Positions 1-9,509 are shown, counted from the stretch's first letter. The stretch: DNA of 64,000 nt from Thiodiazotropha sp040506975 (GCA_965211775.1 OZ242974.1:372001-436000), one strand, 5' to 3'. Notes: a model not told the origin generated them from the letters alone. Made by a program: numbers and translations.

Positions 1-1207
1 CGATCTTGAACAGTTTGAGCCGGATCGTGGTCATCTGTGCACGCGCCAGTTCCGTGCCCTTCAGCGCGAGGCGCCGGATGGCCTCCATCAGCACATAGGC
101 CAGACTGGACAGCAGTAGACGAAACTGATTGGCCCACCAGTAATGCGCGCTGGTGCGATCGGCGAACAGCCCCAGTTGCTGCTCCTTGATTCGGTTCTCC
201 ATGTCACCACGGGCGCAGTAGAGGTCATCGTAAAGGCGCTGTTTGTCGCCGGCCAGGTTGGTGACGATGAAGCGTGGATTTGGCCCCTTGTCGGTGACCT
301 CCAGTTTGGCGATCACCTTGCGACGCGTCTTCCAGGTGCTGGCGGCATAGTGAAACTGAAAGAATTCCCGCATCTTCATGCCGGTTCGCTTCGCCAGTTC
401 CTCAACCCACTGCATGGGCTCACGGATACACCGCAGCAAGGCGTCATTCTTGGCGATGCCCACGATATAGCCCACAGCGTTGCGCTCGCACCAGCTGAGC
501 ATGTGGTGACGGCAAAAGCCGCTATCGCCCCGAAAGATGATACGCACTTCAGGCCAAGCCCGGCGCAGGCGTTTGACCAACAGCGCCAGAATCGCCCAGG
601 CATGCTTGGGCGCATCGATCCGGCTGGGCCGCAGATAACTCACCAGCAGTTGATCGCCACAAAAGACATACAGGGGCAGGAAGCAGTAGTGATCGTAGTA
701 GCCGTGAAAGAAGCGGCCTTCCTGGCGGCCATGCACCGGATCATCCGTGGCGTCGAAATCCAGGATCAGCTCATCGGGTGGTGCATCATATGAGGCAATG
801 AACTGCTCGAGCAGTAGGTTGTGGACATCAACGGCAACCCGGCGATCGACCCGGTTCTCCAGCCGACAAAGTGTCGACTGGCTGCCCAGTACCTCCTCGC
901 GTTCGATCGAGCTCTGTAGGGCCGGGTCGGTGCGTAGTGTCTGATGGTCGTTCAGATCTTCATAACCCAGGCAGAGCCCATAGGCTCGCTGGCGCAACAG
1001 GCTCAACTGGCTGTGTTCAATATAGCGGGGATCTCGCGGGTCGGGGATGACCGCATCAACCGCCTCGAGCAATCCCAGACGCCTGTCGATCTCACGCAGC
1101 AGCAACACGCCGCCGTCCGAGGTGATATCGCCACCGGAAAACTCGGCTTGAACCTTACGGCGTTTTAGGGCTGGAAAATCAAAGGCAGTCTGGGTACAGT
1201 TTGTCAC
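1..1207 (-). CDS. IS1380-family transposase (partial, C-terminus off window)
   Basis: DDE transposase of the IS1380 family, which moves the element by cut-and-paste. The sequence is the same as the 437-aa transposase of the complete copies except for one substitution near residue 80 (RQRAYG here, RQRVYG elsewhere). The GTG at 1205-1207 is taken as start because an AAAGGA ribosome-binding site lies 8 nt upstream; a TTG two codons earlier is possible but too close to that site. The catalytic Asp of LDFDATD and the RGDSGF motif are inside the window. The reading frame is open up to the window edge. Confidence 0.93.
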   Translation of the reverse strand, partial: MTNCTQTAFDFPALKRRKVQAEFSGGDITSDGGVLLLREIDRRLGLLEAVDAVIPDPRDPRYIEHSQLSLLRQRAYGLCLGYEDLNDHQTLRTDPALQSSIEREEVLGSQSTLCRLENRVDRRVAVDVHNLLLEQFIASYDAPPDELILDFDATDDPVHGRQEGRFFHGYYDHYCFLPLYVFCGDQLLVSYLRPSRIDAPKHAWAILALLVKRLRRAWPEVRIIFRGDSGFCRHHMLSWCERNAVGYIVGIAKNDALLRCIREPMQWVEELAKRTGMKMREFFQFHYAASTWKTRRKVIAKLEVTDKGPNPRFIVTNLAGDKQRLYDDLYCARGDMENRIKEQQLGLFADRTSAHYWWANQFRLLLSSLAYVLMEAIRRLALKGTELARAQMTTIRLKLFKI

Positions 1208-1294
1208 AGGCAAAATCCTTTCGATTACAGTGTAAGCAACTGAATTATATCGAAGCATCAGGATTTTGCCTTTTTAATGCGTGAAATATTGGGG
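1..1294 (-). mobile_element. IS1380-family element, copy 1 (cut by window edge)
   Basis: This is the transposase-start end of the same 1568-bp element found complete four more times in the window; about 274 bp lie outside. The inner end reads GAAATATTGGGG at 1283-1294 and is followed by TTAA (1295-1298), the expected 4-bp target duplication, whose partner is off-window. The element interrupts the 5' part of the AAA ATPase gene that follows. It differs from the other copies at a few bases, one of them giving Ala instead of Val in the transposase. Confidence 0.93.
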
Positions 1295-2519
1295 TTAACC
1301 AATCTGCACACCAACCAGACCACCCACCTGACCATCAAGGAGCCCTCCAGGGTACTCGCCGAGCTGGCGGGTCGTACAGCGCCCGCCATCTACATGCTGA
1401 TGGATATCCACCACTGGCTGGACGACCCCCTGACCCTGCGTCAACTCAAGGAGATCGCACTGGGAAACCCGTCGCAGACCCTCGTGCTGATCAGCCACAA
1501 CGCCGAGATACCTGACGAATTACGCTCGCTCTCCACCAGATTCGAGCTCTCGCTGCCGGACCGCAATGCCTTGAAGCAACTGCTCCAGGCAGAGATCCGG
1601 GAGTGGGGACGCCATAACAATCGCAACGTCAAGGCAAATCGCGAAGTGATCGAGCCCATGCTGAGCAATCTCTCCGGCCTCAGCCTGAGGGACGCCAGAC
1701 AACTGATACGCAACGCCATCTATGACGACGGTATGCTGACGGAGAACGATCTCGATGACCTGGCAAAAACAAAGTACCGCCTGCTCGACAGTACCGGCGT
1801 GCTCTCCCTCGAACTCGACAGCGCCAAGTTCAGCCAGGTGGCCGGCCTCGCAAACCTGAAACGCTGGCTGGAGCAACGCCGCGCCATCTTCGTGGCGGAA
1901 CGACCGCCGAGCGGACTCGACCTTCCCAAGGGGATACTCCTCCTGGGCGTACAGGGCGGCGGCAAGAGCCTGGCCGCCAAATCGGTCGCCGGCAGCTGGC
2001 ACCTGCCCCTGCTGCGCCTCGACTTCGCCGCCCTCTACAACAAGTTCTACGGCGAAACAGAACGCAACCTGCGCGACTCCCTGAAGACCGCCGAATCCAT
2101 GGCGCCCTGCGTGCTGTGGATCGACGAGATCGAGAAGGGACTCGCCATTGATGATGAGGGCGGTCCCTCAAAACGCATTCTCGGCACCTTGCTCACCTGG
2201 ATGGCAGAACGCGACTCCAGGGTTTTTCTGGTAGCCACCGCCAACGACATCGAGATGCTGCCACCCGAATTGCTGCGCAAGGGACGGTTCGATGAGGTCT
2301 TCTTCGTCGATCTTCCGGAGCCCCGGGTTCGTGAGGCGATCTTCCGCATCCACCTCGGCAAGCGCGAGCAGGACCCGGCTGCCTTCGATGTGGACAAATT
2401 GCGCGACGCCAGTGAAGGTTTTTCTGGCGCCGAGATCGAACAGGCCATAGTCGCTTCGCTCTACGCCTCCCATGCGTCAAATGAGCCGCTGGATACCGCA
2501 CATATCCTGAGCGAGTTAG

Positions 2520-4087
2520 CCCGCATGTTTCATCCGTTTTTAAATTTAGCCGGTGATATGGCCAAGCTTGGATGGTTTGCCCTCACTGGGAACCAAACCT
2601 CTATCAAGCCCTGATTCTCCACCCTCCGGGCAGACTCCCCCTTACCCCCATTGTTGATCAACGTGCCGGGGCAGCACTCTGCCGGGCTATCCCGGCTTGA
2701 GTCGGGCCGCCACCTGGAAAAACAGCGCCTGATAGGGATAGGTGCTGGAGAGCAGGAAGCGGATCCGTCGCGTGTTGCGAATGATGACCGCCCCGATCTT
2801 GAACAGTTTGAGCCGGATCGTGGTCATCTGTGCACGCGCCAGTTCCGTGCCCTTCAGCGCGAGGCGCCGGATGGCCTCCATCAGCACATAGGCCAGACTG
2901 GACAGCAGTAGACGAAACTGATTGGCCCACCAGTAATGCGCGCTGGTGCGATCGGCGAACAGCCCCAGTTGCTGCTCCTTGATTCGGTTCTCCATGTCAC
3001 CACGGGCGCAGTAGAGGTCATCGTAAAGGCGCTGTTTGTCGCCGGCCAGGTTGGTGACGATGAAGCGTGGATTTGGCCCCTTGTCGGTGACCTCCAGTTT
3101 GGCGATCACCTTGCGACGCGTCTTCCAGGTGCTGGCGGCATAGTGAAACTGAAAGAATTCCCGCATCTTCATGCCGGTTCGCTTCGCCAGTTCCTCAACC
3201 CACTGCATGGGCTCACGGATACACCGCAGCAAGGCGTCATTCTTGGCGATGCCCACGATATAGCCCACAGCGTTGCGCTCGCACCAGCTGAGCATGTGGT
3301 GACGGCAAAAGCCGCTATCGCCCCGAAAGATGATACGCACTTCAGGCCAAGCCCGGCGCAGGCGTTTGACCAACAGCGCCAGAATCGCCCAGGCATGCTT
3401 GGGCGCATCGATCCGGCTGGGCCGCAGATAACTCACCAGCAGTTGATCGCCACAAAAGACATACAGGGGCAGGAAGCAGTAGTGATCGTAGTAGCCGTGA
3501 AAGAAGCGGCCTTCCTGGCGGCCATGCACCGGATCATCCGTGGCGTCGAAATCCAGGATCAGCTCATCGGGTGGTGCATCATATGAGGCAATGAACTGCT
3601 CGAGCAGTAGGTTGTGGACATCAACGGCAACCCGGCGATCGACCCGGTTCTCTAGCCGACAAAGTGTCGACTGGCTGCCCAGTACCTCCTCGCGTTCGAT
3701 CGAGCTCTGTAGGGCCGGGTCGGTGCGTAGTGTCTGATGGTCGTTCAGATCTTCATAACCCAGGCAGAGCCCATAGACTCGCTGGCGCAACAGGCTCAAC
3801 TGGCTGTGTTCAATATAGCGGGGATCTCGCGGGTCGGGGATGACCGCATCAACCGCCTCGAGCAATCCCAGACGCCTGTCGATCTCACGCAGCAGCAACA
3901 CGCCGCCGTCCGAGGTGATATCGCCACCGGAAAACTCGGCTTGAACCTTACGGCGTTTTAGGGCTGGAAAATCAAAGGCAGTCTGGGTACAGTTTGTCAC
4001 AGGCAAAATCCTTTCGATTACAGTGTAAGCAACTGAATTATATCGAAGTATCAGGATTTTGCCTTTTTAATGCGTGAAATATTGGGG
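2520..4087 (-). mobile_element. IS1380-family element, copy 2 (complete, 1568 bp)
   Basis: Complete element bounded by imperfect terminal inverted repeats: CCCGCATGTTTCA at the left and the complement of CCCCAATATTTCA at the right. It is flanked by the direct repeat TTAG at 2516-2519 and 4088-4091. It carries one transposase gene. Synonymous differences from other copies (for example in the Glu codon near 3652) show it is not an exact copy of copy 1. It lies in the AAA ATPase gene in the same orientation as copy 1. Confidence 0.96.
2687..4000 (-). CDS. IS1380-family transposase
   Basis: Full-length 437-aa transposase with an RNase H-like DDE core. The first Asp is in LDFDATDDPVHG (about residue 150), the second in IIFRGDSGF (about 226), and the Glu in YCARGDMENRIKEQ (about 330). 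The family-typical N-terminus FSGGDITSDGGVLLL is present. GTG at 3998-4000 is preferred over TTG 6 nt upstream because of the spacing to AAAGGA. The gene is the only long ORF of the element and shows no frameshift. Confidence 0.96.
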   Translation of the reverse strand: MTNCTQTAFDFPALKRRKVQAEFSGGDITSDGGVLLLREIDRRLGLLEAVDAVIPDPRDPRYIEHSQLSLLRQRVYGLCLGYEDLNDHQTLRTDPALQSSIEREEVLGSQSTLCRLENRVDRRVAVDVHNLLLEQFIASYDAPPDELILDFDATDDPVHGRQEGRFFHGYYDHYCFLPLYVFCGDQLLVSYLRPSRIDAPKHAWAILALLVKRLRRAWPEVRIIFRGDSGFCRHHMLSWCERNAVGYIVGIAKNDALLRCIREPMQWVEELAKRTGMKMREFFQFHYAASTWKTRRKVIAKLEVTDKGPNPRFIVTNLAGDKQRLYDDLYCARGDMENRIKEQQLGLFADRTSAHYWWANQFRLLLSSLAYVLMEAIRRLALKGTELARAQMTTIRLKLFKIGAVIIRNTRRIRFLLSSTYPYQALFFQVAARLKPG

Positions 4088-4235
4088 TTAGAACAGACCA
4101 GGCCCCTCTCGGTTCTGATGGCCGAGAAGACCGCCTATTTGCGCAACTGGGCCTCGAGTAGAACCGTCACTGCGTGATCAGGCCATAACCGTTTAACAGC
4201 GTTTGTGAAGATGCTGCAACAGGAGGTGCAGCAGA

Positions 4236-5630
4236 TCACAAGTTGCTATAGAGACTGACCCTGACCCGCTGATTCTGTGTGGCGATCCGATTCCACTCTT
4301 TTGCTGTCTTCACCTCATAGACCGAGGGATAGGGGATCAACGGGTCATTGAAGCCACTGCTGAAAAGCAGAATCTCCAGCTCACCGCCACTCCTGGCCAA
4401 CTCTACATTCATATAGTTGGCGAATGCGACGGACTGGCCGTTGATATAGTCATTGCTGTCACGGTGATCCGCCGCAAACAGACATTCGCTGACAGCCAGC
4501 CCGTCATTGGCCAGGACATATTCGTCCCCCTCACTTTTCTGCAGACAATAGTTGCCGTGGGTTGCCCGCAACTCGATAGTACCGCGAAAACCCGCCTCCT
4601 TGAGTTGATCGACCAGTTCAGCCAGCCAGAGAGCCCGTTGATCGTTAAAGGGAATCTCACCGTACTCGAACTCTGTCCCCTGGTTCGCCGCCCACTCGAT
4701 CAAATCGATCGGTATCAATGAACCCGGTGGCGCCACACTGCCATACCCGGTTTCTTCAATTTTCCGGGAGATCTGTTCAATCTGCTCGTTCTGGGTACTG
4801 ATCAACTCGTAAATAGCTTCGCTGTCAGGGTCAGATCCGATAACCGCTCTTTTTTGTGCCGGGGATAACACCAGGAAATAGTAGGTGATGGCAAAGCCGA
4901 TGAGGATAAACAGGAGACTTACCCCCCCCAGTATCTGCGCCCTCCTGGCCTGGAATCTAGATACCTCTTGCAGCGCTTCCAGCTCATACAGTTCGCTTTG
5001 GGTCTCGGCAAAATGCTTTTCCAGCTTTTCCTGAAGCCGTATTTCACTCAGATTCTGCTCCTTGCGTATGAAGCGCTTCAGGGAATCGTCTCCTGTCGGC
5101 AATGGGCCCAATACGCCATCCATGGGCAGACTTACCGGTTCAACCACGGCTGATTTACGCCGTTCGTGTTCAGTGATCGAGTGAATATTGCTTTGACGGC
5201 GAACAGTTCTCACACTCGCCAACTCACTATCTTCGAAACCGGGTACCAGGGACTCCTGGTCGGGCATCAGATGCAGTGAGTGGAGCACATCCTCCAGATC
5301 CTGCACCTCCAGCTGTTTCGGCAATACCCCGACCGCCCCGAGCGCCCTTGCCTGGCTGACCTCCAAACCACCCGCCTTGGAGGTATACATCATGACGGGG
5401 ATGACCGCCGTATTCGGGTTGGACTTGATGACCTTCAAGGCCTGAAAGCCGTCCATCCCGGGCATCTCATAGTCCATGAAGATGGCGTCCGGTGCATTTT
5501 CGTACAGAAAATCGATTGCCGCCGCAGCCGACTCAAGCGCCACCACGGATATTCCATATTTCGAGAGCTTGCCCGACAAGACCTGTCGAGCGGTTTTTGA
5601 ATCATCGACGATGAGCGCGCGTTTGGTCAC
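4236..5630 (-). CDS. Membrane-anchored response regulator: REC + TM + periplasmic OmpA-like domain
   Basis: 464-aa protein of unusual architecture. Residues 1-120 form a CheY-like receiver with the acidic pair D9/D10, phospho-acceptor D53 (FMDYEMPGMDG), the MMYTS segment and K105. Residues about 121-230 are a linker with a charged, helical, probably coiled-coil part. One transmembrane helix lies at about 233-255 (LGGVSLLFILIGFAITYYFL). Residues 260-464 would then be periplasmic. They contain two cysteines (NYCLQ and SECLF) and a C-terminal block with QSVAFAN, TAKEWNRIA and NQRVRVSLY that recalls OmpA/MotB-like peptidoglycan-binding domains. That match is from memory and uncertain. No histidine kinase is adjacent. 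The function is unknown; a receiver signalling across the inner membrane to a wall-facing domain is an inference. Confidence 0.75.
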   Translation of the reverse strand: MTKRALIVDDSKTARQVLSGKLSKYGISVVALESAAAAIDFLYENAPDAIFMDYEMPGMDGFQALKVIKSNPNTAVIPVMMYTSKAGGLEVSQARALGAVGVLPKQLEVQDLEDVLHSLHLMPDQESLVPGFEDSELASVRTVRRQSNIHSITEHERRKSAVVEPVSLPMDGVLGPLPTGDDSLKRFIRKEQNLSEIRLQEKLEKHFAETQSELYELEALQEVSRFQARRAQILGGVSLLFILIGFAITYYFLVLSPAQKRAVIGSDPDSEAIYELISTQNEQIEQISRKIEETGYGSVAPPGSLIPIDLIEWAANQGTEFEYGEIPFNDQRALWLAELVDQLKEAGFRGTIELRATHGNYCLQKSEGDEYVLANDGLAVSECLFAADHRDSNDYINGQSVAFANYMNVELARSGGELEILLFSSGFNDPLIPYPSVYEVKTAKEWNRIATQNQRVRVSLYSNL

Positions 5631-5790
5631 TTATCTGTAGGCCGCGCCGAAGCTCGGCTTTCCCCTATTGATTCTGTGTATGCTATCTCGGCAATCTGCA
5701 TGATAATCCCACAAAGGTGCCATGCACAAATGCTTGAGACACCTGTCTAATCTAACTATATCTGACATATTCGAATAGAGGAAACGCCCG

Positions 5791-6132
5791 ATGGCAGCGT
5801 TGACCGAGGAAAAGTGTGAGGCCTGTCGCGCTGATGCGCCAAAAATCAGCGATGATGAGCTGGCTGAGCTGATACGCACCATACCCGACTGGAATATCGA
5901 GGTGCGGAACGGGATTATGCAATTGGAAAAAACTTTTCCATTCAAAAATTTCGTAGACAGCCTCGAGTTCAGCAACAGGGTCGGGGCATTGGCGGAGGAT
6001 GAGGGACACCACCCTGCCCTGCTGACCGAGTGGGGAAGAACAACCGTGACCTGGTGGTCACACAAAATAAAAGGGCTTCATCGCAACGATTTCATCATGG
6101 CGGCGAAAACGGATCAGCTGTACAGTGGATGA
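5791..6132 (+). CDS. phhB: 4a-hydroxytetrahydrobiopterin dehydratase (PCD/DCoH)
   Basis: 113-aa pterin-4a-carbinolamine dehydratase. It dehydrates 4a-hydroxytetrahydrobiopterin during recycling of the pterin cofactor of aromatic amino acid hydroxylases; in bacteria lacking those enzymes it is thought to serve molybdopterin metabolism. The central EDEGHHP motif supplies the catalytic His pair, with a third His in TWWSHKIKGLHRNDF. The length is normal for the family. A GAGG ribosome-binding site lies about 8 nt before the ATG. It is a single gene, divergent from the receiver protein, and no phenylalanine hydroxylase is visible nearby. Confidence 0.93.
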   Translation: MAALTEEKCEACRADAPKISDDELAELIRTIPDWNIEVRNGIMQLEKTFPFKNFVDSLEFSNRVGALAEDEGHHPALLTEWGRTTVTWWSHKIKGLHRNDFIMAAKTDQLYSG

Positions 6133-6142
6133 AAGAAAAACT

Positions 6143-6378
6143 GTCCGCAAATGAACGCGAATCAACGCAAATTTTGACCTCAATGTAGGGTGCGGCTTAC
6201 CGCACCGGAAGCATCGTCAGGCAAAGTACGAATGGGAATCATCGTTGTGACAAGCCGCACCCGCACTGCGAGGGGATGCATAGGGTAGATGGAGTAGGAA
6301 AGAGAAAGTTGAGTCCCCACGCGGGAGCGTGGGAACGAAAACGATATTATTTGCGTTGATTCGCGTTCATCTGCGGAC
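6143..6378. repeat. Palindromic intergenic element, GTCCGCAAATGAACGC family (1)
   Basis: A 30-bp arm beginning GTCCGCAAATGAACGCGAAT at 6143-6172 recurs in inverted form at 6349-6378, enclosing about 176 bp. The interior holds two smaller hairpin sequences also seen elsewhere: GTAGGGTGCGGCTTACCGCA near 6186 and CCCACGCGGGAGCGTGGG near 6316. It sits between the convergent ends of phhB and the YkgJ gene. The same composite structure is found after topA (28985-29188). Confidence 0.85.
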
Positions 6379-6392
6379 TGAATACAAGATAA

Positions 6393-7283
6393 TCAGGACA
6401 ACGCATCCTTCATCTGCTGCTCCTGTTTCTGTTTATGCAGTTCGACTTCCGCCTTTCTGCGCATTTCCAGGATCTCTTTTCGCTCTTCTATACGCTTTTC
6501 AGTGGCATTGTCTTTCACCGGAATGGTGACTTCACCGAACAGGACCTGCTTCAACAGGCGGGTGCCGAACTGCATCAGGGCAAGATCCTCGTTCTCCATG
6601 GTCTGGTAAAACTTCTCATCCAGATCGTATGAGGCCTTGAAGGAGTCGCTCAGCACGAAACGGCGCAACCGGTCGGTGTCGTAGGAGCACATGAAAAAGA
6701 ACTGCAGACTGGTATCGGAGGGACGACCGATCGTCGGTCCGGCCGATTTCTTCTTCAGCATCAGCTGTAACCATTCACGATTGAGCTGATCGTAGACCTC
6801 CACCTCCTGCTCTTTGCGGTATTCGTCGACCAATATCTCCCTATCCTCCTCATGCCCTTTACAGTGATCCTCCCTGATCAGGAAGTAACGCGCTTCATCC
6901 TCGCTGGAACCTGCTTCACGCATGGCCATGTGTCCGATCGGATAGTAACGGCAGGCTGTCGGGCGATCCTTATAGACGCTGCAGCCTTCATCATTGACAA
7001 ACAGACAGGCACCCTCGTTATCGGTTCGAAGCTTCACCCCCGGCAGGCCATCCTTATCCATCTCGAAAGGCACCGTGTGGTCCTTGAGAAACTCGGTAAC
7101 ACTGATCCCCTGGTTATCCTTCAGGCGCAGGATGTCATAGGGTGTGAGCTGTATATCCGCATGCTTGCAGCAGGCGTTAAAGCAGGAAACCCCCTTGTGA
7201 CAGTTGAACTTGATCCTGGCGCCAGGCTCAAGCACCGCGGGTACGAAACTGCTTTTGAAAGGAATATCGAATTTTTCGCTCAT
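6393..7283 (-). CDS. YkgJ family cysteine-cluster protein
   Basis: 296-aa protein of the YkgJ/CxxCxxCC family (formerly UPF0153), presumed to bind zinc or an iron-sulfur cluster; the biochemical role is not known. Cysteines occur in CHKGVSCFNACCKH near the N-terminus and in ACLFVNDEGCSVYKDRPTAC with RYYP. The C-terminal 50 residues are a highly charged helix. The ATG at 7283 is chosen because GGAGG lies 7 nt upstream; a longer reading from 7370 lacks such a site. It lies downstream of aprA on the same strand but is separated from it by a terminator. Confidence 0.85.
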   Translation of the reverse strand: MSEKFDIPFKSSFVPAVLEPGARIKFNCHKGVSCFNACCKHADIQLTPYDILRLKDNQGISVTEFLKDHTVPFEMDKDGLPGVKLRTDNEGACLFVNDEGCSVYKDRPTACRYYPIGHMAMREAGSSEDEARYFLIREDHCKGHEEDREILVDEYRKEQEVEVYDQLNREWLQLMLKKKSAGPTIGRPSDTSLQFFFMCSYDTDRLRRFVLSDSFKASYDLDEKFYQTMENEDLALMQFGTRLLKQVLFGEVTIPVKDNATEKRIEERKEILEMRRKAEVELHKQKQEQQMKDALS

Positions 7284-7415
7284 TCTCTGCCTCCGATATG
7301 GAAATCGGCTGAATATTCGTCCAAGTCGCGGACTGCAGATACGGTTCGCCTTTAGAGTATAACCGTACACATGTGTTCATTTAAAAACTGCACAAAAAGC
7401 ATGCATTAAAGACGG

Positions 7416-7445
7416 AAAAGTCCGGGCACCTTACGGTACCCGGAC
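7416..7445 (-). terminator. Rho-independent terminator of aprBA
   Basis: Read on the minus strand, GTCCGGGTACC (7445-7435) pairs with GGTGCCCGGAC (7430-7420) around a short loop, with one mismatch. It is followed by TTTTCC. It lies 28 bp after the aprA stop. Confidence 0.85.
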
Positions 7446-7472
7446 CCTCCTAAGCAACTAAACAGTCAAGAA

Positions 7473-9458
7473 TTACTTGAACAACTTAGCCTTATCTACG
7501 ATGTCCACATGTGCACGCTTGAAGCACTTGTAGGTCTTGGTCTCTTTGTCGTAGATGGAGTTCACGAAGCACTTCCAGTTCTCTTCGTCGACAAAGTTCT
7601 TATCCATGCGGTAGTAGAAACCGGGATAACGAGACTCTTGACGGAACTGAATGTGTTTCATGTGAGCTTCAGCAGTCAGGATGCGGTGATAGTTCTCCCA
7701 CGCACGCAGCAGCTCGTGGAGGTCTTTCGCACGCATCTTGAGGGCGTCTTCCTTCAGCATTTCCAGCTTCTGCTCAGCCAGGTCCAGCATGTGTTCGTTG
7801 GTGGTGTAGTAGGTAGCAACACCGGCAACGTACTCATCCATAACCTTCTGCAGGCGGAACTGCAACATCCGCGGTGTGATGTAATTGGGGTTCACATCGA
7901 TTGCGGTTGAGTAGTCCTTGTGCTCAAGGTAGTTACGGACCGGACGGTAGATCTCTTCGATCAGGGAATCAACATCGGTGTCCAGCTCAGGGCTGTAGTC
8001 CTTGTTGTCCATGACGTACTTGACCATCGCCTTGGCAGCCATACGGCCTTCTGCGTGAGAACCGGAAGAGAACTTGTGGCCGGATGCGCCCACGCCGTCA
8101 CCCGCGGTGAACAGACCGGACACGGTGGTCATACCACGGTAGCCCCAGTTCCAGCCCTGAGGCAGATGCTCTGGCACGCCAGCCTCGGTCTCCTCGGTAG
8201 GTGCGCCAACATCTTCAGGACCGGAGGTCCAGATGCCGCAGCAACCGGAGTGAGAGCCCAGCAGGTAGGGTTCGGTGGGCATCAGCTCAGAGTTCTTCTT
8301 CTCAGGCTCGATGTTTTCACCCGCCCAGATACCGCACTGGCCGATACACATGTCCAGGAAGTCTTCCCAAGCTTCTGCTTCCAGATGCTTAACCTCACGG
8401 GGAGACAGGGTCTCACGCAGGTTGGCAAGCGCGGTGACGGTATCCATCCAGATAGGACCACGGCCCTCTTTCATCTCTTTCAGCATCAGATGGTTACGCA
8501 GGCAAGACGCCGGAACGGCAGCCTGACCATAAGGAGGATAGTCGTCCAGCATCTCCTTGTTGCGGTCCATGTAGACTTCACCAAAAGCATTGGTAGCCTT
8601 GGATTTGAAGAGCAGGAACCAGGCGCCGACAGGACCGTAACCGTCTTTGAAACGGGTCGGTACGAAGCGGTTTTCCATCATGGTCAGCTCAGCGCCGGCC
8701 TCTGCAGCCATGGCATAGGTGGAACCAGCATTCCATACGGGGTACCAGGCACGGCCCTGACCCTCACCCACAGAGCGGGGACGGAAGATGTTCACACAAC
8801 CACCGGCAGCCAGCAGGATGGCTTTCGCCTTGAAGACATACAGCTTGTGCTCACGAACAGAGAAACCGACGGCACCGGCGATGCGGTTGCTGTCGTTCTT
8901 GTCGTTAACCAGCTTGACGATGAAGATACGCTCTTGGATGTTATCCATGCCCAGCGCTTTCTTTGCGGCTTCAGCAACGATCCACTTGTAGGATTCGCCG
9001 TTGATCATGATCTGCCACTTACCGGAGCGTACGGGTTTGCCGCCGTCCTTCAGTGAGGTCATGCCTTTGGAGCCATCGTGACGCTCACCGTTCTCGTCAG
9101 TTTTCCAGATGGGCAGGCCCCACTCTTCGAACAGATGAACGGACTCATCAACATGACGGCCCAGGTCATAGGCCAGATCGTCGCGGGTGATGCCCATCAG
9201 GTCGTTGGAGACCATACGGGCGTAGTCGGCAGGATCCTGCTCAGAACCGATGTAGGTGTTGATCGCAGACAGACCCTGGGCAACCGCACCAGAGCGATCC
9301 ATAGCGGCCTTGTCGACCAGCTTAACTTTGATGTCGCCGCCGGCAGCCTCAACCCATGGACCGATCTCATAGGCGGCGCCACTACAGGCCATACCACCGC
9401 CGATCAGCAGGATGTCTACCTCTTCTTGGACGACTTCCGGATTTCCGAATTCAGCCAT
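7473..9458 (-). CDS. aprA: Adenylylsulfate reductase, alpha subunit
   Basis: 661-aa FAD-containing catalytic subunit of dissimilatory APS reductase. In sulfur oxidisers it runs in reverse, condensing sulfite with AMP to APS in the cytoplasm. The N-terminal dinucleotide-binding motif is ILLIGGGMACSG (about residues 16-27). Family signatures include DRSGAVAQGLSAIN, AGAELTMMENRFVPTRFKDGYGPVGA and SGCCGIWTSGPED. The length is normal. GAGGAATT lies about 5 nt before the ATG. It is co-transcribed with aprB (51-bp gap). Neither aprM nor sat is in the flanking sequence. Confidence 0.98.
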   Translation of the reverse strand: MAEFGNPEVVQEEVDILLIGGGMACSGAAYEIGPWVEAAGGDIKVKLVDKAAMDRSGAVAQGLSAINTYIGSEQDPADYARMVSNDLMGITRDDLAYDLGRHVDESVHLFEEWGLPIWKTDENGERHDGSKGMTSLKDGGKPVRSGKWQIMINGESYKWIVAEAAKKALGMDNIQERIFIVKLVNDKNDSNRIAGAVGFSVREHKLYVFKAKAILLAAGGCVNIFRPRSVGEGQGRAWYPVWNAGSTYAMAAEAGAELTMMENRFVPTRFKDGYGPVGAWFLLFKSKATNAFGEVYMDRNKEMLDDYPPYGQAAVPASCLRNHLMLKEMKEGRGPIWMDTVTALANLRETLSPREVKHLEAEAWEDFLDMCIGQCGIWAGENIEPEKKNSELMPTEPYLLGSHSGCCGIWTSGPEDVGAPTEETEAGVPEHLPQGWNWGYRGMTTVSGLFTAGDGVGASGHKFSSGSHAEGRMAAKAMVKYVMDNKDYSPELDTDVDSLIEEIYRPVRNYLEHKDYSTAIDVNPNYITPRMLQFRLQKVMDEYVAGVATYYTTNEHMLDLAEQKLEMLKEDALKMRAKDLHELLRAWENYHRILTAEAHMKHIQFRQESRYPGFYYRMDKNFVDEENWKCFVNSIYDKETKTYKCFKRAHVDIVDKAKLFK

Positions 9459-9509
9459 TTTTAATTCCTCAAAATTTCGTTAGTTTCTAAAAATCTGTCT
9501 GAATCCGAT

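Larger units (their letters stand above)
1295..4177 (+). pseudogene. Ycf46-type AAA ATPase, broken at both ends by IS1380 copies
   Basis: Remnant of an AAA+ ATPase resembling the Ycf46/COG0464 group. An N-terminal alpha/beta region is followed by a AAA module with Walker A GVQGGGKS, Walker B VLWIDEIEK, and the sensor/arginine segment ELLRKGRFDEVFFVDLP. The start of the gene (an estimated 50-60 residues, judged from family length) is lost behind IS copy 1. The downstream part is split by IS copy 2 at 2520-4087. Joining TTA-G (2516-2519) to 4092 restores the frame and gives the tail EQTRPLSVLMAEK...TVTA, ending at TGA 4175-4177, which fits the Ycf46 C-terminus. In its present form an ORF runs 1277-2614, with a start codon and first six residues supplied by IS copy 1 and its last ~32 residues by IS copy 2. 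A functional product is unlikely. Confidence 0.85.

Noticed and set aside
143..793. 216-aa ORF antisense to the IS1380 transposase, repeated in every copy
   Set aside because: It is the shadow of the transposase in the opposite strand and recurs only because the element recurs.
1..4087. Composite transposon made of IS copies 1 and 2 around the AAA ATPase
   Set aside because: Copy 2 has its own target duplication and the ATPase frame resumes after it, so it is a separate insertion into one gene, not the end of a moving unit.
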